This document shows, piece after piece, positions 22,964-31,273 of a DNA stretch of 38,099 nt. A program made the translations under genes and the position numbers. Position 1 is the stretch's first letter; the number at the start of each line of letters is the position of its first letter. Origin of the DNA: Lutibacillus sp052034115 (GTDB lineage: Bacteria > Actinomycetota > Actinomycetes > Actinomycetales > Dermatophilaceae). The notes beneath the pieces were generated by a model. The model searched no databases. It saw only the letters and a program-made list of their open reading frames with translations, and was not told where the DNA came from. The stretch lies in the NCBI GenBank assembly GCA_052034115.1, contig JBPOIZ010000026.1:1-38099 (forward strand), written 5' to 3'.

Positions 22964-23836
22964 ATGCCAGCGCCGCACCGTGACTCGACAGACGCGACCC
23001 CATCGGGTCCGGCCGCACCACAGACCCTCGCCGACCGCGTGGCCGCATGGCACGCCAGCGTCACGGCGATCCTGTCCATCGGCCGGACCTTGACGCCGCA
23101 ACTGCTCGACACCGCGACGGCGTGCCCGGGGTGGACCGTCCAGGACCAGATCGCGCACGTGGCGGGGTTGGAGTCGCTCCTGGCCGGCGACCCTCCCCTC
23201 GACGTGGCCGTCCCGGACTATCCGTGGCTGCGCCACCCCATCGGGCGGATGATCGAGCAGTCGGTCGAAGCCCGGCGGGGACGGTCGAGCACCGAGGTGT
23301 TGGACGAGCTCGCCGCTCTGCTGCCCCGGCGACTGGCGGCCCTGGAGCAGGCGACGGACGACACCCCCATGCTCGGGATCATGGGCACCGAGGCGCCCGC
23401 CGCCCAGGTGATGCGGATGCGGCTGACCGACGTGTGGTGCCATGAGCAGGACATCCGCGAGGCGGTCGGTCGCCCTGGCGGGCTCGACACGAGCGGCGCC
23501 GCCGCGTTCGTCGCCCTGCTCGGGGAGTCACTGCCGCGCATCGTGGCCAAGGAGACGCAGGTGCCGGTCGGGCACACGGTCGTCCTCGAGTCGACCCAGG
23601 AGGTCCCGGCCCGCTTCGCGGTGCGGGTGGACCACACCGCAGCTGGAAACCGGTGCGGCAGCACCGTTGAGGTCCCCGAACGCGGCGCCGACCTGACCAC
23701 CTGGATCACCCTGTCGACTCGTGACCTGACCCGCCGCGGCGCGGGCCGCACCACCGAGGCACAGACGTCATACGACGTCACCGGGGATGTCGCGCTCGCC
23801 CGAGAGGTGGTCGAGGCGCTCGCCGTGACCCCGTGA
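22964..23836 (+). CDS. Maleylpyruvate isomerase family (mycothiol-dependent, DinB-like) protein
   Basis: A 290-residue protein of the TIGR03083/MDMPI type. ACPGWTVQDQIAHVAGLESL (about 52-71) carries the conserved P-G-W-x-V-x-D-x-x-A-H metal/mycothiol region, and DVWCHEQDIREAVGRPGG (about 159-176) gives the H-x-x-D pair, so the DinB-fold metal site looks complete. The C-terminal third is the usual sterol-carrier-like domain. Members use mycothiol as thiol cofactor, but most lack a known reaction. The start is well supported by TACAGT 6 bases upstream. It is divergent from the CopD-CtaG gene. Confidence 0.85.
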   Translation: MPAPHRDSTDATPSGPAAPQTLADRVAAWHASVTAILSIGRTLTPQLLDTATACPGWTVQDQIAHVAGLESLLAGDPPLDVAVPDYPWLRHPIGRMIEQSVEARRGRSSTEVLDELAALLPRRLAALEQATDDTPMLGIMGTEAPAAQVMRMRLTDVWCHEQDIREAVGRPGGLDTSGAAAFVALLGESLPRIVAKETQVPVGHTVVLESTQEVPARFAVRVDHTAAGNRCGSTVEVPERGADLTTWITLSTRDLTRRGAGRTTEAQTSYDVTGDVALAREVVEALAVTP

Positions 23837-23928
23837 GTTTCCCCGCGCCGCGGAACGTCCCCAAAGCGGTCGCAGATTGATAGCGTGCGATCAGATCCAG
23901 TTCGTCCACGACAGCCAGGGGGTATGAC

Positions 23929-25131
23929 GTGACCGATGTGGGTGGCCGCTCGCCTGAAGGCGAGTCGAGCCCCGGCGCCTACCCGCCCCCCGGTAGCTAT
24001 CCGCCCCCCGGCAGTTACCCACCCCCGGGCGCCTACCCGGCTGCTGGCGCCTACCCGGCTGCTGGCAGCACCCCGGCACCCAGCGCCGGGCCCCCTCCCG
24101 TCGCGACACCGGGTGGGCCGGGCACGCCGCCCGCGCCGCAGGATGGCGGGCCGGGCCGTGCGGGGGCCGCGTATCCTCCGGCTCAGTGGGGCGGCCCGAG
24201 CGGGTTCACCACTCGCCCAGGCATCATCTGGCTGCGGCCCCTCGGCGTCGGTGACCTCCTCGACGGCGCGTTCAAGGCGTTCCGGCGCAACCAGGGTTCA
24301 CTCCTGGCGATGTCGCTGGTCGTGAATGTCCTGGCCACCGTCCCCGGTGCCCTCGTGCTGTTCGCCTTCGCCACAGGGTGGCTCCGCTTTCCCACGACCG
24401 GGAACGCCGAGGTGGACGAGGTGCTGGACCTGGCCGGACGCACCTACTTCGGCATCATCCCGACGATGTTCATCGTCTCCCTGCTCATGCCGGTGTTCGT
24501 CTCGTATGCCGTCGGGGAGGCGATTCTCGGCCGACCGGCGCCGTTGGGCGAGCTCTGGAGCAAGACCAAGGGCAGGCTCTGGCCGGCGATCCGGCTCAAC
24601 CTGCTCGTGTCGGCGATCGGGCTCGCGGCTGCGGCAGTCCTCATCGGGCCCGGCATGGCCGTGGAGGCGGCCAACGGGGACGGCCTCGGCTGGTTGGTCT
24701 TCGGGTTCTTCCTCTTCGGCATCGCCAGCTTGTGGGCCCAGGTGCGCATCACCTTCGCGATGCCTGCCCTCGTGCTGGAGAAGCTCACCGCCCGGGCGGC
24801 GCTGCGGCGCTCCTTCGTCCTGACGCGGAACCGGTGGTGGCGCACCTTCGGGATCATCGTGCTCACCGGGATCATCGCGTCGGTCATCGCGCAGGTGCTC
24901 CAGGTGCCCATGGGATTCGCCGCGGGACTGGCGCTCCCCGCGCTCGACGACGGTGGAGCCGCCTCGGTGACCTGGGCCGCCCTGGTCAGCATCCTTGCCG
25001 CCACCGTGGGGCAGATCTTCACCGCGCCCTTCTCCGCCTCGGTCACGTCATTGCTGTATGTCGATGCCCGCATGCGCAGCGAGGGCTTCGACCAGGTGCT
25101 GCTCCGGGCCGCCAACCCCACCTGGCGCTGA
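23929..25131 (+). CDS. Membrane protein with GPDPase_memb-type domain and Pro-rich repeat N-terminus
   Basis: A 400-residue protein. Residues 1-95 are cytoplasmic and rich in Pro, Gly, Ala and Tyr, including five six-residue units of (A/S)YP(P/A)(P/A)G at 17-46. The membrane part opens with LRPLGVGDLLDGAFKAFRRN, the signature before the helices of the glycerophosphoryl diester phosphodiesterase membrane domain family, followed by about six helices. No catalytic phosphodiesterase domain is present. Mycobacterial Rv3689 holds the same place upstream of a DUF4129-DUF4350-MoxR-DUF58 set. The GTG at 23929 has CAGGGGG about 8 bases upstream. It is the first gene of a five-gene operon, 1 base before the next start. 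Confidence 0.85.
   Translation: MTDVGGRSPEGESSPGAYPPPGSYPPPGSYPPPGAYPAAGAYPAAGSTPAPSAGPPPVATPGGPGTPPAPQDGGPGRAGAAYPPAQWGGPSGFTTRPGIIWLRPLGVGDLLDGAFKAFRRNQGSLLAMSLVVNVLATVPGALVLFAFATGWLRFPTTGNAEVDEVLDLAGRTYFGIIPTMFIVSLLMPVFVSYAVGEAILGRPAPLGELWSKTKGRLWPAIRLNLLVSAIGLAAAAVLIGPGMAVEAANGDGLGWLVFGFFLFGIASLWAQVRITFAMPALVLEKLTARAALRRSFVLTRNRWWRTFGIIVLTGIIASVIAQVLQVPMGFAAGLALPALDDGGAASVTWAALVSILAATVGQIFTAPFSASVTSLLYVDARMRSEGFDQVLLRAANPTWR
23977..24066 (+). repeat. Tandem 18-bp coding repeat (five units)
   Basis: Five six-codon units encode AYPPPG, SYPPPG, SYPPPG, AYPAAG, AYPAAG. The last two units are nearly identical at the DNA level, which suggests recent slippage, so copy number may differ between strains. 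Confidence 0.85.
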
Positions 25132-25132
25132 C

Positions 25133-25780
25133 ATGCTCCGGCGCGTCATCACCGACCTCGACCCCGGTGGCGACGAGGCGCGCCGGTGGCTGAGCGACGA
25201 GCTCGCCAAGCCCGAGTACGCCACCCGTGGCAACCCGTTCGCCGACTCCCTGCAGTGGCTCGGCGACCTCATCTCGGACGTCCTGAACCGCCTGGCCGGC
25301 GGCACGGTGGGGGTCTCCTCGTGGATCGGCGTCGCCATCGTCGTCGGCCTGGTCGGCGCCGCGCTCGCGCTCACCGCCCGGCTGCGACGCGGTCAGAGCC
25401 GCCGCGGGTCGGCCGGGGGCTCGCCCGTCCTCGGGGACCTGCCCGCCACCGCCGAAGAACTGCGGGCGATCGCGACCCGCGCCTTCGCCGCCGGGGACTA
25501 CCGGCTCGCCGTGCTGGCCTGGTATCGCGCAGTGGCCCGCCATACCGACGAACGGACTCTGCTCGTCGACGCGATGTCCCTGACCGCGCGCGAGGTGGCC
25601 GCCCAGCTCGCCGCCGTCTTCCCGGACCACGCGACCGCGTTGCGGGCCGGTGGCGACACATTCGACGCCGTGCTCTACGGCACCGCGACCCCGAGCCGGG
25701 GGCAGGCCGAGACGATGCGCGACCTCGAGGCCGCCATCCGCGCCGCATCCCCGCATCGCATCCCGGAGCCGGCCCGGTGA
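25133..25780 (+). CDS. DUF4129 domain membrane protein
   Basis: A 215-residue protein with one membrane helix (WIGVAIVVGLVGAALALTAR, about 63-82) and a cytoplasmic C-terminal DUF4129 domain: RAIATRAFAAGDYRLAVLAW followed by YRAVARHTDERTLL and SLTAREVAAQL. DUF4129 is usually found at the end of transglutaminase-like proteins or, as here, next to DUF4350 and MoxR. The ATG is 1 base after the previous stop and the stop overlaps the next GTG (GTGA). It corresponds in position to mycobacterial Rv3690. Function unknown; probably part of a membrane-associated MoxR complex. Confidence 0.85.
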   Translation: MLRRVITDLDPGGDEARRWLSDELAKPEYATRGNPFADSLQWLGDLISDVLNRLAGGTVGVSSWIGVAIVVGLVGAALALTARLRRGQSRRGSAGGSPVLGDLPATAEELRAIATRAFAAGDYRLAVLAWYRAVARHTDERTLLVDAMSLTAREVAAQLAAVFPDHATALRAGGDTFDAVLYGTATPSRGQAETMRDLEAAIRAASPHRIPEPAR

Positions 25781-26943
25781 GCGGGCGGTTGGCGGCGATC
25801 CCGCGCGGGTTGTGGTGGACGTTGGCCGTGACGACGGTGCTCCTCGTGGGGGTGGTCGCGGTGTCCGTCAGCGTGGCCCGATCCACCGCGGCCCTCGATC
25901 CGGAGAACCCCCAACCCGGCGGCGCCCAGGCGTTGGCCCGGGTGCTGTCCAGCCGCGGCGTCGACGTCGTCGTGGCGCGGGGGCTCGGCGCGTTCCTCGG
26001 CACCCGCATCGATGCCGACACCACCGTGTTCCTGAGCAACACCAGCGGCGCCGACCCGCTCGTCATCGCCGACGTGTTGGACCACGCCGAGAGCGCGGCC
26101 CGAGTCGTGGTGGCCGGCCCGACGAACGAGCAGCTCGCCGCGCTCGGCGTCGACGGCAGCGTGGGCCCTTACCCGGCCGGGGACGAGCCAGCGATCGGCT
26201 GCGACACCCCCGACATCCGAGACGGCGAGCGGTTGTCCTGGGTGGACCGCGGCATCGAGTTGTCCGGTCGGTCCGAGCCGACCGGCTGTTACCTGCGCCA
26301 GGCCGTTGCGGCCTACGTGCGCACCCCCGCCATCGACGGGCGCACCGAGGTGGTCGTCATCTCCGACGCGGGCCTGTTGACCAACGAGCGCATCGCGACC
26401 GGCGACCAGGCGGCCATGACGCTGCGCGCCCTCGGCCACACCGGGACGCTGGTCTGGTATGTCCCCGGTCAGGGCGACGCCGGCGGCATGCTCATCCAGC
26501 GAGCCCTGCCGCCGTGGCTGACCCCCGCCTTGTGGCTCACCGCCCTCACGCTCGGAGCCGTGATGGTATGGCGTGGCCGCCGACTCGGGCCGCTGGTGCG
26601 CGAACCGCTCCCGGTCCTCGTCCGGGCCGTCGAGACGACCCAGAGCCGCGGCGCGATGTATCGCAAGGCCCGCGCCGTCGACCGCGGCAGCCAGGTGCTG
26701 CAGAGCGCCACCGCCCGCCGGCTGCGCGCCCGGGTCGGGCTGGGGCCGGGCGCGCAGACCCGGCTCCTGGCCCTGCGGGTCGCCGAGCTGACCGGGCGCG
26801 ACGCCTCACGCGTCGAGGCGCTCCTGATGGCCGCCCCACCCCCTGACGAGGCCGGCTTCGCCCGGCTCGCCCAGGACCTCGCCGGACTCGAGCACGATCT
26901 TGCCCACCGCACCGACCAGCCGAGAGAGTCTTCGCCGACATGA
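25777..26943 (+). CDS. DUF4350 domain membrane protein
   Basis: A 388-residue protein with two membrane helices, one N-terminal (WWTLAVTTVLLVGVVAVSVS) and one near 255-272 (LTPALWLTALTLGAVMVW), so the DUF4350 domain between them faces outward. That domain has NPQPGGAQALARVLSSRGVD (about 46-65), ending in a GGMLIQRALPPWL stretch. The C-terminal 110 residues are cytoplasmic and Arg-rich. This is the equivalent of mycobacterial Rv3691. The GTG overlaps the upstream stop by four bases and its stop overlaps the MoxR start (ATGA), so expression is tightly coupled. Confidence 0.85.
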   Translation: MSGRLAAIPRGLWWTLAVTTVLLVGVVAVSVSVARSTAALDPENPQPGGAQALARVLSSRGVDVVVARGLGAFLGTRIDADTTVFLSNTSGADPLVIADVLDHAESAARVVVAGPTNEQLAALGVDGSVGPYPAGDEPAIGCDTPDIRDGERLSWVDRGIELSGRSEPTGCYLRQAVAAYVRTPAIDGRTEVVVISDAGLLTNERIATGDQAAMTLRALGHTGTLVWYVPGQGDAGGMLIQRALPPWLTPALWLTALTLGAVMVWRGRRLGPLVREPLPVLVRAVETTQSRGAMYRKARAVDRGSQVLQSATARRLRARVGLGPGAQTRLLALRVAELTGRDASRVEALLMAAPPPDEAGFARLAQDLAGLEHDLAHRTDQPRESSPT

Positions 26944-28001
26944 CGATCACCCCGGACCAGCCCGCCGACGGCCAGGTCTCCCCCGCCGACGCCCCCGCCC
27001 CTCCCGCTCCGCCCGCTCCCGCACCGGGCGCCCCCACCCGCTCGGCATCGGCGGAGCACGCCCGCGCGGCTCTGCTTGCCGTGCGGCACGAGGTCGCCAA
27101 GACCGTCGTGGGACAGGACGCGGCGGTCTCCGGGCTGATCATCGCCCTCCTGGCCCGCGGGCACATCCTCCTCGAGGGCGTCCCCGGGGTGGCCAAGACC
27201 CTGCTGGTGCGCACCCTCGCCCAGGCGTTGAGCGTGACGGCCACCCGGGTGCAGTTCACGCCCGACCTGATGCCCGGTGACATCACCGGCTCGCTCGTCT
27301 TCGACGCGCGGACCTCGGAGTTCTCCTTCCGCGAGGGCCCGGTCTTCACCAACCTGCTGCTCGCCGACGAGATCAACCGGACCCCGCCGAAGACCCAGGC
27401 CGCGCTGCTCGAAGCGATGGAGGAACGCCAGGTCTCGGTGGACGGCCACCCGCGGAAGCTGCCTGTCCCGTTCCTCGTCGCGGCGACCCAGAACCCGGTG
27501 GAGTACGAGGGCACCTACCCGCTGCCCGAGGCGCAGCTCGACCGATTCCTCCTCAAGGTCGTGCTCGACGTCCCGCCGCGTGACCAGGAGATCGATGTGG
27601 TGCGCCGACACGCCTCCGGCTTCGACCCCAAGGACCTCGACGCCGCCGGGGTCCAGCCGGTGGCCGGGCCGGACGAGCTCGCTGCCGGTGCCGCCGCGGT
27701 GCGGGCGGTCACCGTCTCCGACGAGGTCGCGGCATACATCGTGGACCTGGCCCGAGCCACCCGTGTCTCACCGTCGCTGGCGCTGGGCGTCTCCCCGCGT
27801 GGGGCGACTGCGCTGCTCGCCACGAGCCGCGCGTGGGCGTGGCTCAGTGGTCGCGACTTCGTCACCCCGGACGACGTCAAGGCCCTGGCCCAGGCGACCC
27901 TGGCGCACCGGCTCACCTTGCGGGCCGAGGCCGAGCTGGACGGCGTCAGCACCGCCTCGGTCCTCGCCGCCGCCATCGGCTCGGTCCCGGTCCCCCGCTG
28001 A
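26940..28001 (+). CDS. MoxR-family AAA+ ATPase
   Basis: A 353-residue cytoplasmic ATPase used as a chaperone-like factor. Walker A is GVPGVAKT (80-87), Walker B is LLLADEINR with Asp143-Glu144, and sensor-type ATQNPVEYEGTYPLPEAQLD follows, ending in the MoxR-specific DRFLLK. The first 40 residues are a Pro/Ala-rich tail. MoxR proteins work with DUF58 (von Willebrand A-like) partners, and one is encoded 12 bases downstream. The best-known equivalent by position is M. tuberculosis MoxR2 (Rv3692). Client proteins are unknown. ATGA overlap with the upstream gene. Confidence 0.95.
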   Translation: MTITPDQPADGQVSPADAPAPPAPPAPAPGAPTRSASAEHARAALLAVRHEVAKTVVGQDAAVSGLIIALLARGHILLEGVPGVAKTLLVRTLAQALSVTATRVQFTPDLMPGDITGSLVFDARTSEFSFREGPVFTNLLLADEINRTPPKTQAALLEAMEERQVSVDGHPRKLPVPFLVAATQNPVEYEGTYPLPEAQLDRFLLKVVLDVPPRDQEIDVVRRHASGFDPKDLDAAGVQPVAGPDELAAGAAAVRAVTVSDEVAAYIVDLARATRVSPSLALGVSPRGATALLATSRAWAWLSGRDFVTPDDVKALAQATLAHRLTLRAEAELDGVSTASVLAAAIGSVPVPR

Positions 28002-28013
28002 CGGAGGTATGCC

Positions 28014-29306
28014 GTGGCAGTCAGCTGGCGTCTCCCCGCGCTCGTGGCAGCCGGGGTGTTAGCGGTGGTCCTCAGCCCGTCGGTGCGCACCGCGTGGCTG
28101 TGGGTGGCGCTGTGCGCCGTCGCCGTCATCGCCGACCTGTGGCTCGCGGCGTCCCCGTCCCGCCTGCAGCTCGCGCGGGGCGTGATCGGCCAGGTGCGGC
28201 TCGGGGAGAGCACCGACAGCTCGGTCTACGTGACGAACGCCAACGGGCGGGTGGCCAGCGGCGTGCTGCGCGATGCCTGGCAGCCCTCCGCGGGGGCCCG
28301 CGGCGACCGCCATACCCTCCAGATTCCGCCCGGTGAGCGGCGACTCGTGCGCACCACCTTGGCACCGAACCGACGGGGGGACCGACGCGCCGACCGGGTC
28401 ACCGTGCGGCTGTTCGGGCCGCTTGGCCTGGCCGCCAGGCAACGGTCGATCCCGCTGGCCGGCACGGTGCGCGTGGTGCCGCCGTTCCACTCCCGCAAGC
28501 ATCTGCCGTCCCGGCTCGCCGTCCTGCGCCAGCTCGACGGACGCTCCGCCGTGCGGATCCGAGGCGCCGGCACCGAGTTCGACTCGCTGCGCGACTACGT
28601 CGAAGGTGACGACGTGCGCTCGATCGACTGGCGGGCCACCGCTCGACGCCGCAGCCCCGTGGTGCGGACCTGGCAGCCGGAGCGGGACCGCCGGGTGATC
28701 CTCGTCCTGGACACCTCGCGGCTCTCGGCGGGGCGGGTGCTCGACATCCCCCGGCTCGATGCCTCGATGGACGCGGCGCTGCTGCTGGCCGCGCTGGCCT
28801 CCCGCGCCGGTGACCGCGTCGATCTGCTGGCTGCGGACCGCACCGTCCAGGCCGAGGTCGTCGGGTCCCCGCGGACCACGGTGCTGGCCGATGTCGTGCG
28901 AGCCATGGCCACCCTCGAGCCCGCACTGGTCGAGGCCGACTGGTCGGCCATGGCCGCGGCCATCGCCCGGCTGAGCCGTCGCCGGGCTCTCGTCGTCCTG
29001 CTCACGACGTTGGAGCCGGTGGTCGTCGAGGAATCGTTGCTGCCCACGCTGACGACCCTCGTGCAGCATCACCGGGTCGTCGTCGCCTCGGTCGCCGACC
29101 CGGCAGTGGCCGCCCTGGCCGCCGACCGGGGCTCGGTGCGGGCGGCCTACGACGCGGCCGCTGCGGAACGGACCCAACAGATGAAGGACGAGGTGGTCGA
29201 GGCCCTCGGCCGGCTCGGGGTGACCGTCGTCGACGCGCCACCGGATGAGCTGCCACCGGCGTTGGCCGACCACTACCTCATGCTGAAGAGCCGCGGCCTG
29301 CTCTGA
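28014..29306 (+). CDS. DUF58 (vWA-like) membrane protein, MoxR partner
   Basis: A 430-residue protein with two N-terminal membrane helices (about 8-48), then an extended beta-rich region and the DUF58 core, FDSLRDYVEGDDVRSIDWRA (about 187-206), with the vWA-like metal site start ILVLDTSRLS (about 229-238). GTG 28014 has GGAGG 6 bases upstream; the ATG at 28008 is out of frame. It is the last gene of the operon starting at 23929 and is convergent with the SpoIIM gene 9 bases away. Equivalent to mycobacterial Rv3693. Likely an adaptor through which the MoxR ATPase acts on envelope proteins; this is family-level inference. Confidence 0.9.
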   Translation: MAVSWRLPALVAAGVLAVVLSPSVRTAWLWVALCAVAVIADLWLAASPSRLQLARGVIGQVRLGESTDSSVYVTNANGRVASGVLRDAWQPSAGARGDRHTLQIPPGERRLVRTTLAPNRRGDRRADRVTVRLFGPLGLAARQRSIPLAGTVRVVPPFHSRKHLPSRLAVLRQLDGRSAVRIRGAGTEFDSLRDYVEGDDVRSIDWRATARRRSPVVRTWQPERDRRVILVLDTSRLSAGRVLDIPRLDASMDAALLLAALASRAGDRVDLLAADRTVQAEVVGSPRTTVLADVVRAMATLEPALVEADWSAMAAAIARLSRRRALVVLLTTLEPVVVEESLLPTLTTLVQHHRVVVASVADPAVAALAADRGSVRAAYDAAAAERTQQMKDEVVEALGRLGVTVVDAPPDELPPALADHYLMLKSRGLL

Positions 29307-29315
29307 GCCGCGCGG

Positions 29316-30323
29316 TCAGGCCACGGTCGGCAGGTCCGCGCCCCGGTCGGCCTCGTCCAGATCCCCGCTCACACCCTCCCGCGCGGCCTGTCGGCCGTAG
29401 CCGAAGACGTAGCTGAGGAAGGCGATCTCGGCGAGCACCCCGATGCCGATCCGCGCCCAGGTGGGCAGCGGCGACGGGGTGACGAAGGCCTCGATGAGCC
29501 CGCTGACGAACAAGACGACGATGAGGCCGAGGGCCACCGAGACGGCCGAGCGGAACTGCGCCGCCACCGCGGCGGGGCGGGACAACGGCCCGGGGTCGAT
29601 CCAGGCCCAGAAGACCCGCAGCCCGACCCCCCCGGCCACGAAGACCGCCGTCAGCTCGAGGATCCCGTGCGGCAGGATCAGGCCGAAGAAGACGTCGGCG
29701 CGGCCGTGGTGCACCATGATCGCCCCGATCGCCGCGACGTTGAGCACGTTGGTCCACAACAACTGGATGACCGGGAAACCGAGCACGCCGAGAGCGATGC
29801 ACAGGGCCGCGACCCACGCGTTGTTGGTCCAGACCCGCAAGGCGAAGTTGCCGGCGGCGTTCTCCGAGTAGTAGGACGCGAAGTCTGAGTTGACGAGCTG
29901 GTCGACCTCGTCCGGCGTCATCAGCGAGGACTCGATCTGCGGGTTGCCGATGAACCACCAGCCGACGGCCAAGGCGACCAGGACGTTGACGGCCATGACC
30001 GCGAGCCACCAGCGCCGGGTTAGATAGAGGGTGGCCGGGAAGGTGCGGGTGAAGAACGTCCGTAGATCGGCCCACGACCCCGAGCGGGCGCTGGCCGAGC
30101 GGGCCCGCGCCTGGGCCAGGAGCACCGAGAGGTGGGCCACCAGGCTGGGGTCGGGAGCCGCCGAGCGGAGCCGCGACAGGTGGGTGGACACCCGCTGATA
30201 CAGGTCGAGCACCTCGTCGGCCTCCGCACCGCTGAGCCGGCGCCGACCGACGAGCTCCTCCAGGCGCGTCCACTGGTGCTGGTGGGCCGCGACATACGCA
30301 TCGACATCCACGGGGCCAACCAT
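29316..30323 (-). CDS. Stage II sporulation protein M (SpoIIM) family membrane protein
   Basis: A 335-residue membrane protein with about five helices. FFGLILPHGILELTAVFVAG (about 209-228) is the SpoIIM family signature H-G-x-x-E-L. An N-terminal helical cytoplasmic part of about 95 residues precedes the first helix. The organism type gives no sign of endospores; in actinobacteria SpoIIM proteins sit beside the MoxR/DUF58 set (Rv3694c in M. tuberculosis) and have another, unknown envelope role. The ATG at 30323 is chosen because the family starts with a short VDVDAYV stretch; the ribosome site is weak and a GTG 12 bases inward is possible. Confidence 0.88.
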   Translation of the reverse strand: MVGPVDVDAYVAAHQHQWTRLEELVGRRRLSGAEADEVLDLYQRVSTHLSRLRSAAPDPSLVAHLSVLLAQARARSASARSGSWADLRTFFTRTFPATLYLTRRWWLAVMAVNVLVALAVGWWFIGNPQIESSLMTPDEVDQLVNSDFASYYSENAAGNFALRVWTNNAWVAALCIALGVLGFPVIQLLWTNVLNVAAIGAIMVHHGRADVFFGLILPHGILELTAVFVAGGVGLRVFWAWIDPGPLSRPAAVAAQFRSAVSVALGLIVVLFVSGLIEAFVTPSPLPTWARIGIGVLAEIAFLSYVFGYGRQAAREGVSGDLDEADRGADLPTVA

Positions 30324-30350
30324 ACGGACGCGCAGACGCCGCTGCAGGGT

Positions 30351-30363
30351 TACGCTGCCGACC
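30351..30363 (+). promoter_or_regulatory. -10 box of the RDD gene, leaderless layout
   Basis: TACGCT (30351-30356) is followed by 7 bases and the ATG at 30364, with no Shine-Dalgarno. The spacer to the divergent SpoIIM start is only 40 bases and must hold both promoters. Confidence 0.45.
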
Positions 30364-31188
30364 ATGGCGGACCAGGGGTGGCAGTCCGAGGACACGCTCG
30401 TCACCGGCGAGGCGGTCACTCTCGACCTGCCGGCGGCCTCCATCGGCCCGCGCGTCGTCTCGGGGCTGATCGACCTGCTCTCGGCGTTCGTCAGCCTGTT
30501 CCTCCTCGGCTGGTTCTTGCTCAACGCCCTGGATCTGGCCAGCCGGTTCGCCGACGAGGCGCTGTTCTCCGCCGTCGTCCTGGTCACGATCGTGCTCGTC
30601 GTGCTGGGCATCCCGGTCGCGACGGAGACCCTGACCCGCGGCAAGACCCTCGGGAAACGGATCATGGGGCTGCGCACCGTGCGCGACGACGCCGGTCCGA
30701 TCACCTTCCGCCACGCCCTGGCCCGGGGCCTCGTCGGGGTCGTCGAGATCTACCTCTTCCAGGGGGCGCCCGCCCTCATCACCGCCCTGGTCTCGCCGAA
30801 AGGCAAACGGCTCGGTGACCTCGCGGCGGGCACCTACGTCATCCGGGAGCGCGTCAAGGTCACCGTGCCGCCTCCCGCGCAGATGCCGGCGCCCCTGGCC
30901 CGGTGGGCCGCGACGGCAGACATCGCCACGCTCCCCGACGGCCTGGCCGCAGCGATGCGCCGATACCTCACCGCCGGGGCCGAAATCACCCCCCAGGCCC
31001 GCGCGGCGCTCGGTCAGGGGTTGGTTACGGACACGCTGCGTTATGTCGCACCGCCTCCGCCGGCGGGAAGCACCGTCGACCAGGTCCTCGCCGCGGTGCT
31101 CGCCGAGCGACGTCATCGCGACAGCCTGCGCCTCGAGCGCGACGAAGCGGCGCGCCGCCGGGTGCTGCCGAGGGTCACCGCTCGCTGA
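30364..31188 (+). CDS. RDD-family membrane protein
   Basis: A 274-residue protein with three to four helices in the first 165 residues and a cytoplasmic C-terminal tail of about 110. RDD hallmarks are PRVVSGLIDLL (the R...D of helix 1) and RGKTLGKRIMGLRTV (about 94-108), then GKRLGDLAAGTYVI. The tail is charged and helical and ends in RRRVLPRVTAR. RDD proteins are poorly understood; some act as ion exchangers. It lies beside SpoIIM exactly as Rv3695 lies beside Rv3694c, so it belongs to the MoxR neighbourhood. The start is set by TACGCT 7 bases upstream. Confidence 0.88.
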   Translation: MADQGWQSEDTLVTGEAVTLDLPAASIGPRVVSGLIDLLSAFVSLFLLGWFLLNALDLASRFADEALFSAVVLVTIVLVVLGIPVATETLTRGKTLGKRIMGLRTVRDDAGPITFRHALARGLVGVVEIYLFQGAPALITALVSPKGKRLGDLAAGTYVIRERVKVTVPPPAQMPAPLARWAATADIATLPDGLAAAMRRYLTAGAEITPQARAALGQGLVTDTLRYVAPPPPAGSTVDQVLAAVLAERRHRDSLRLERDEAARRRVLPRVTAR

Positions 31189-31213
31189 CTGACGCCGGCG
31201 CCCGATGCGCCGG

Positions 31214-31262
31214 TTGGTCTCGCCTGTCCTCGGCGTTATAGTTGCCTGTCGCAAGCAACTAT
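31214..31262 (+). promoter_or_regulatory. MarR-operon promoter with overlapping operator
   Basis: TTGGTC (31214-31219), a 17-base spacer and TATAGT (31237-31242) form a good promoter. An inverted repeat with perfect 8-base arms, ATAGTTGC (31238-31245) and GCAACTAT (31255-31262), overlaps the -10 and the start site. This is the usual place for autorepression by a MarR dimer. Confidence 0.75.
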
Positions 31263-31273
31263 CTGGAGGGTCC

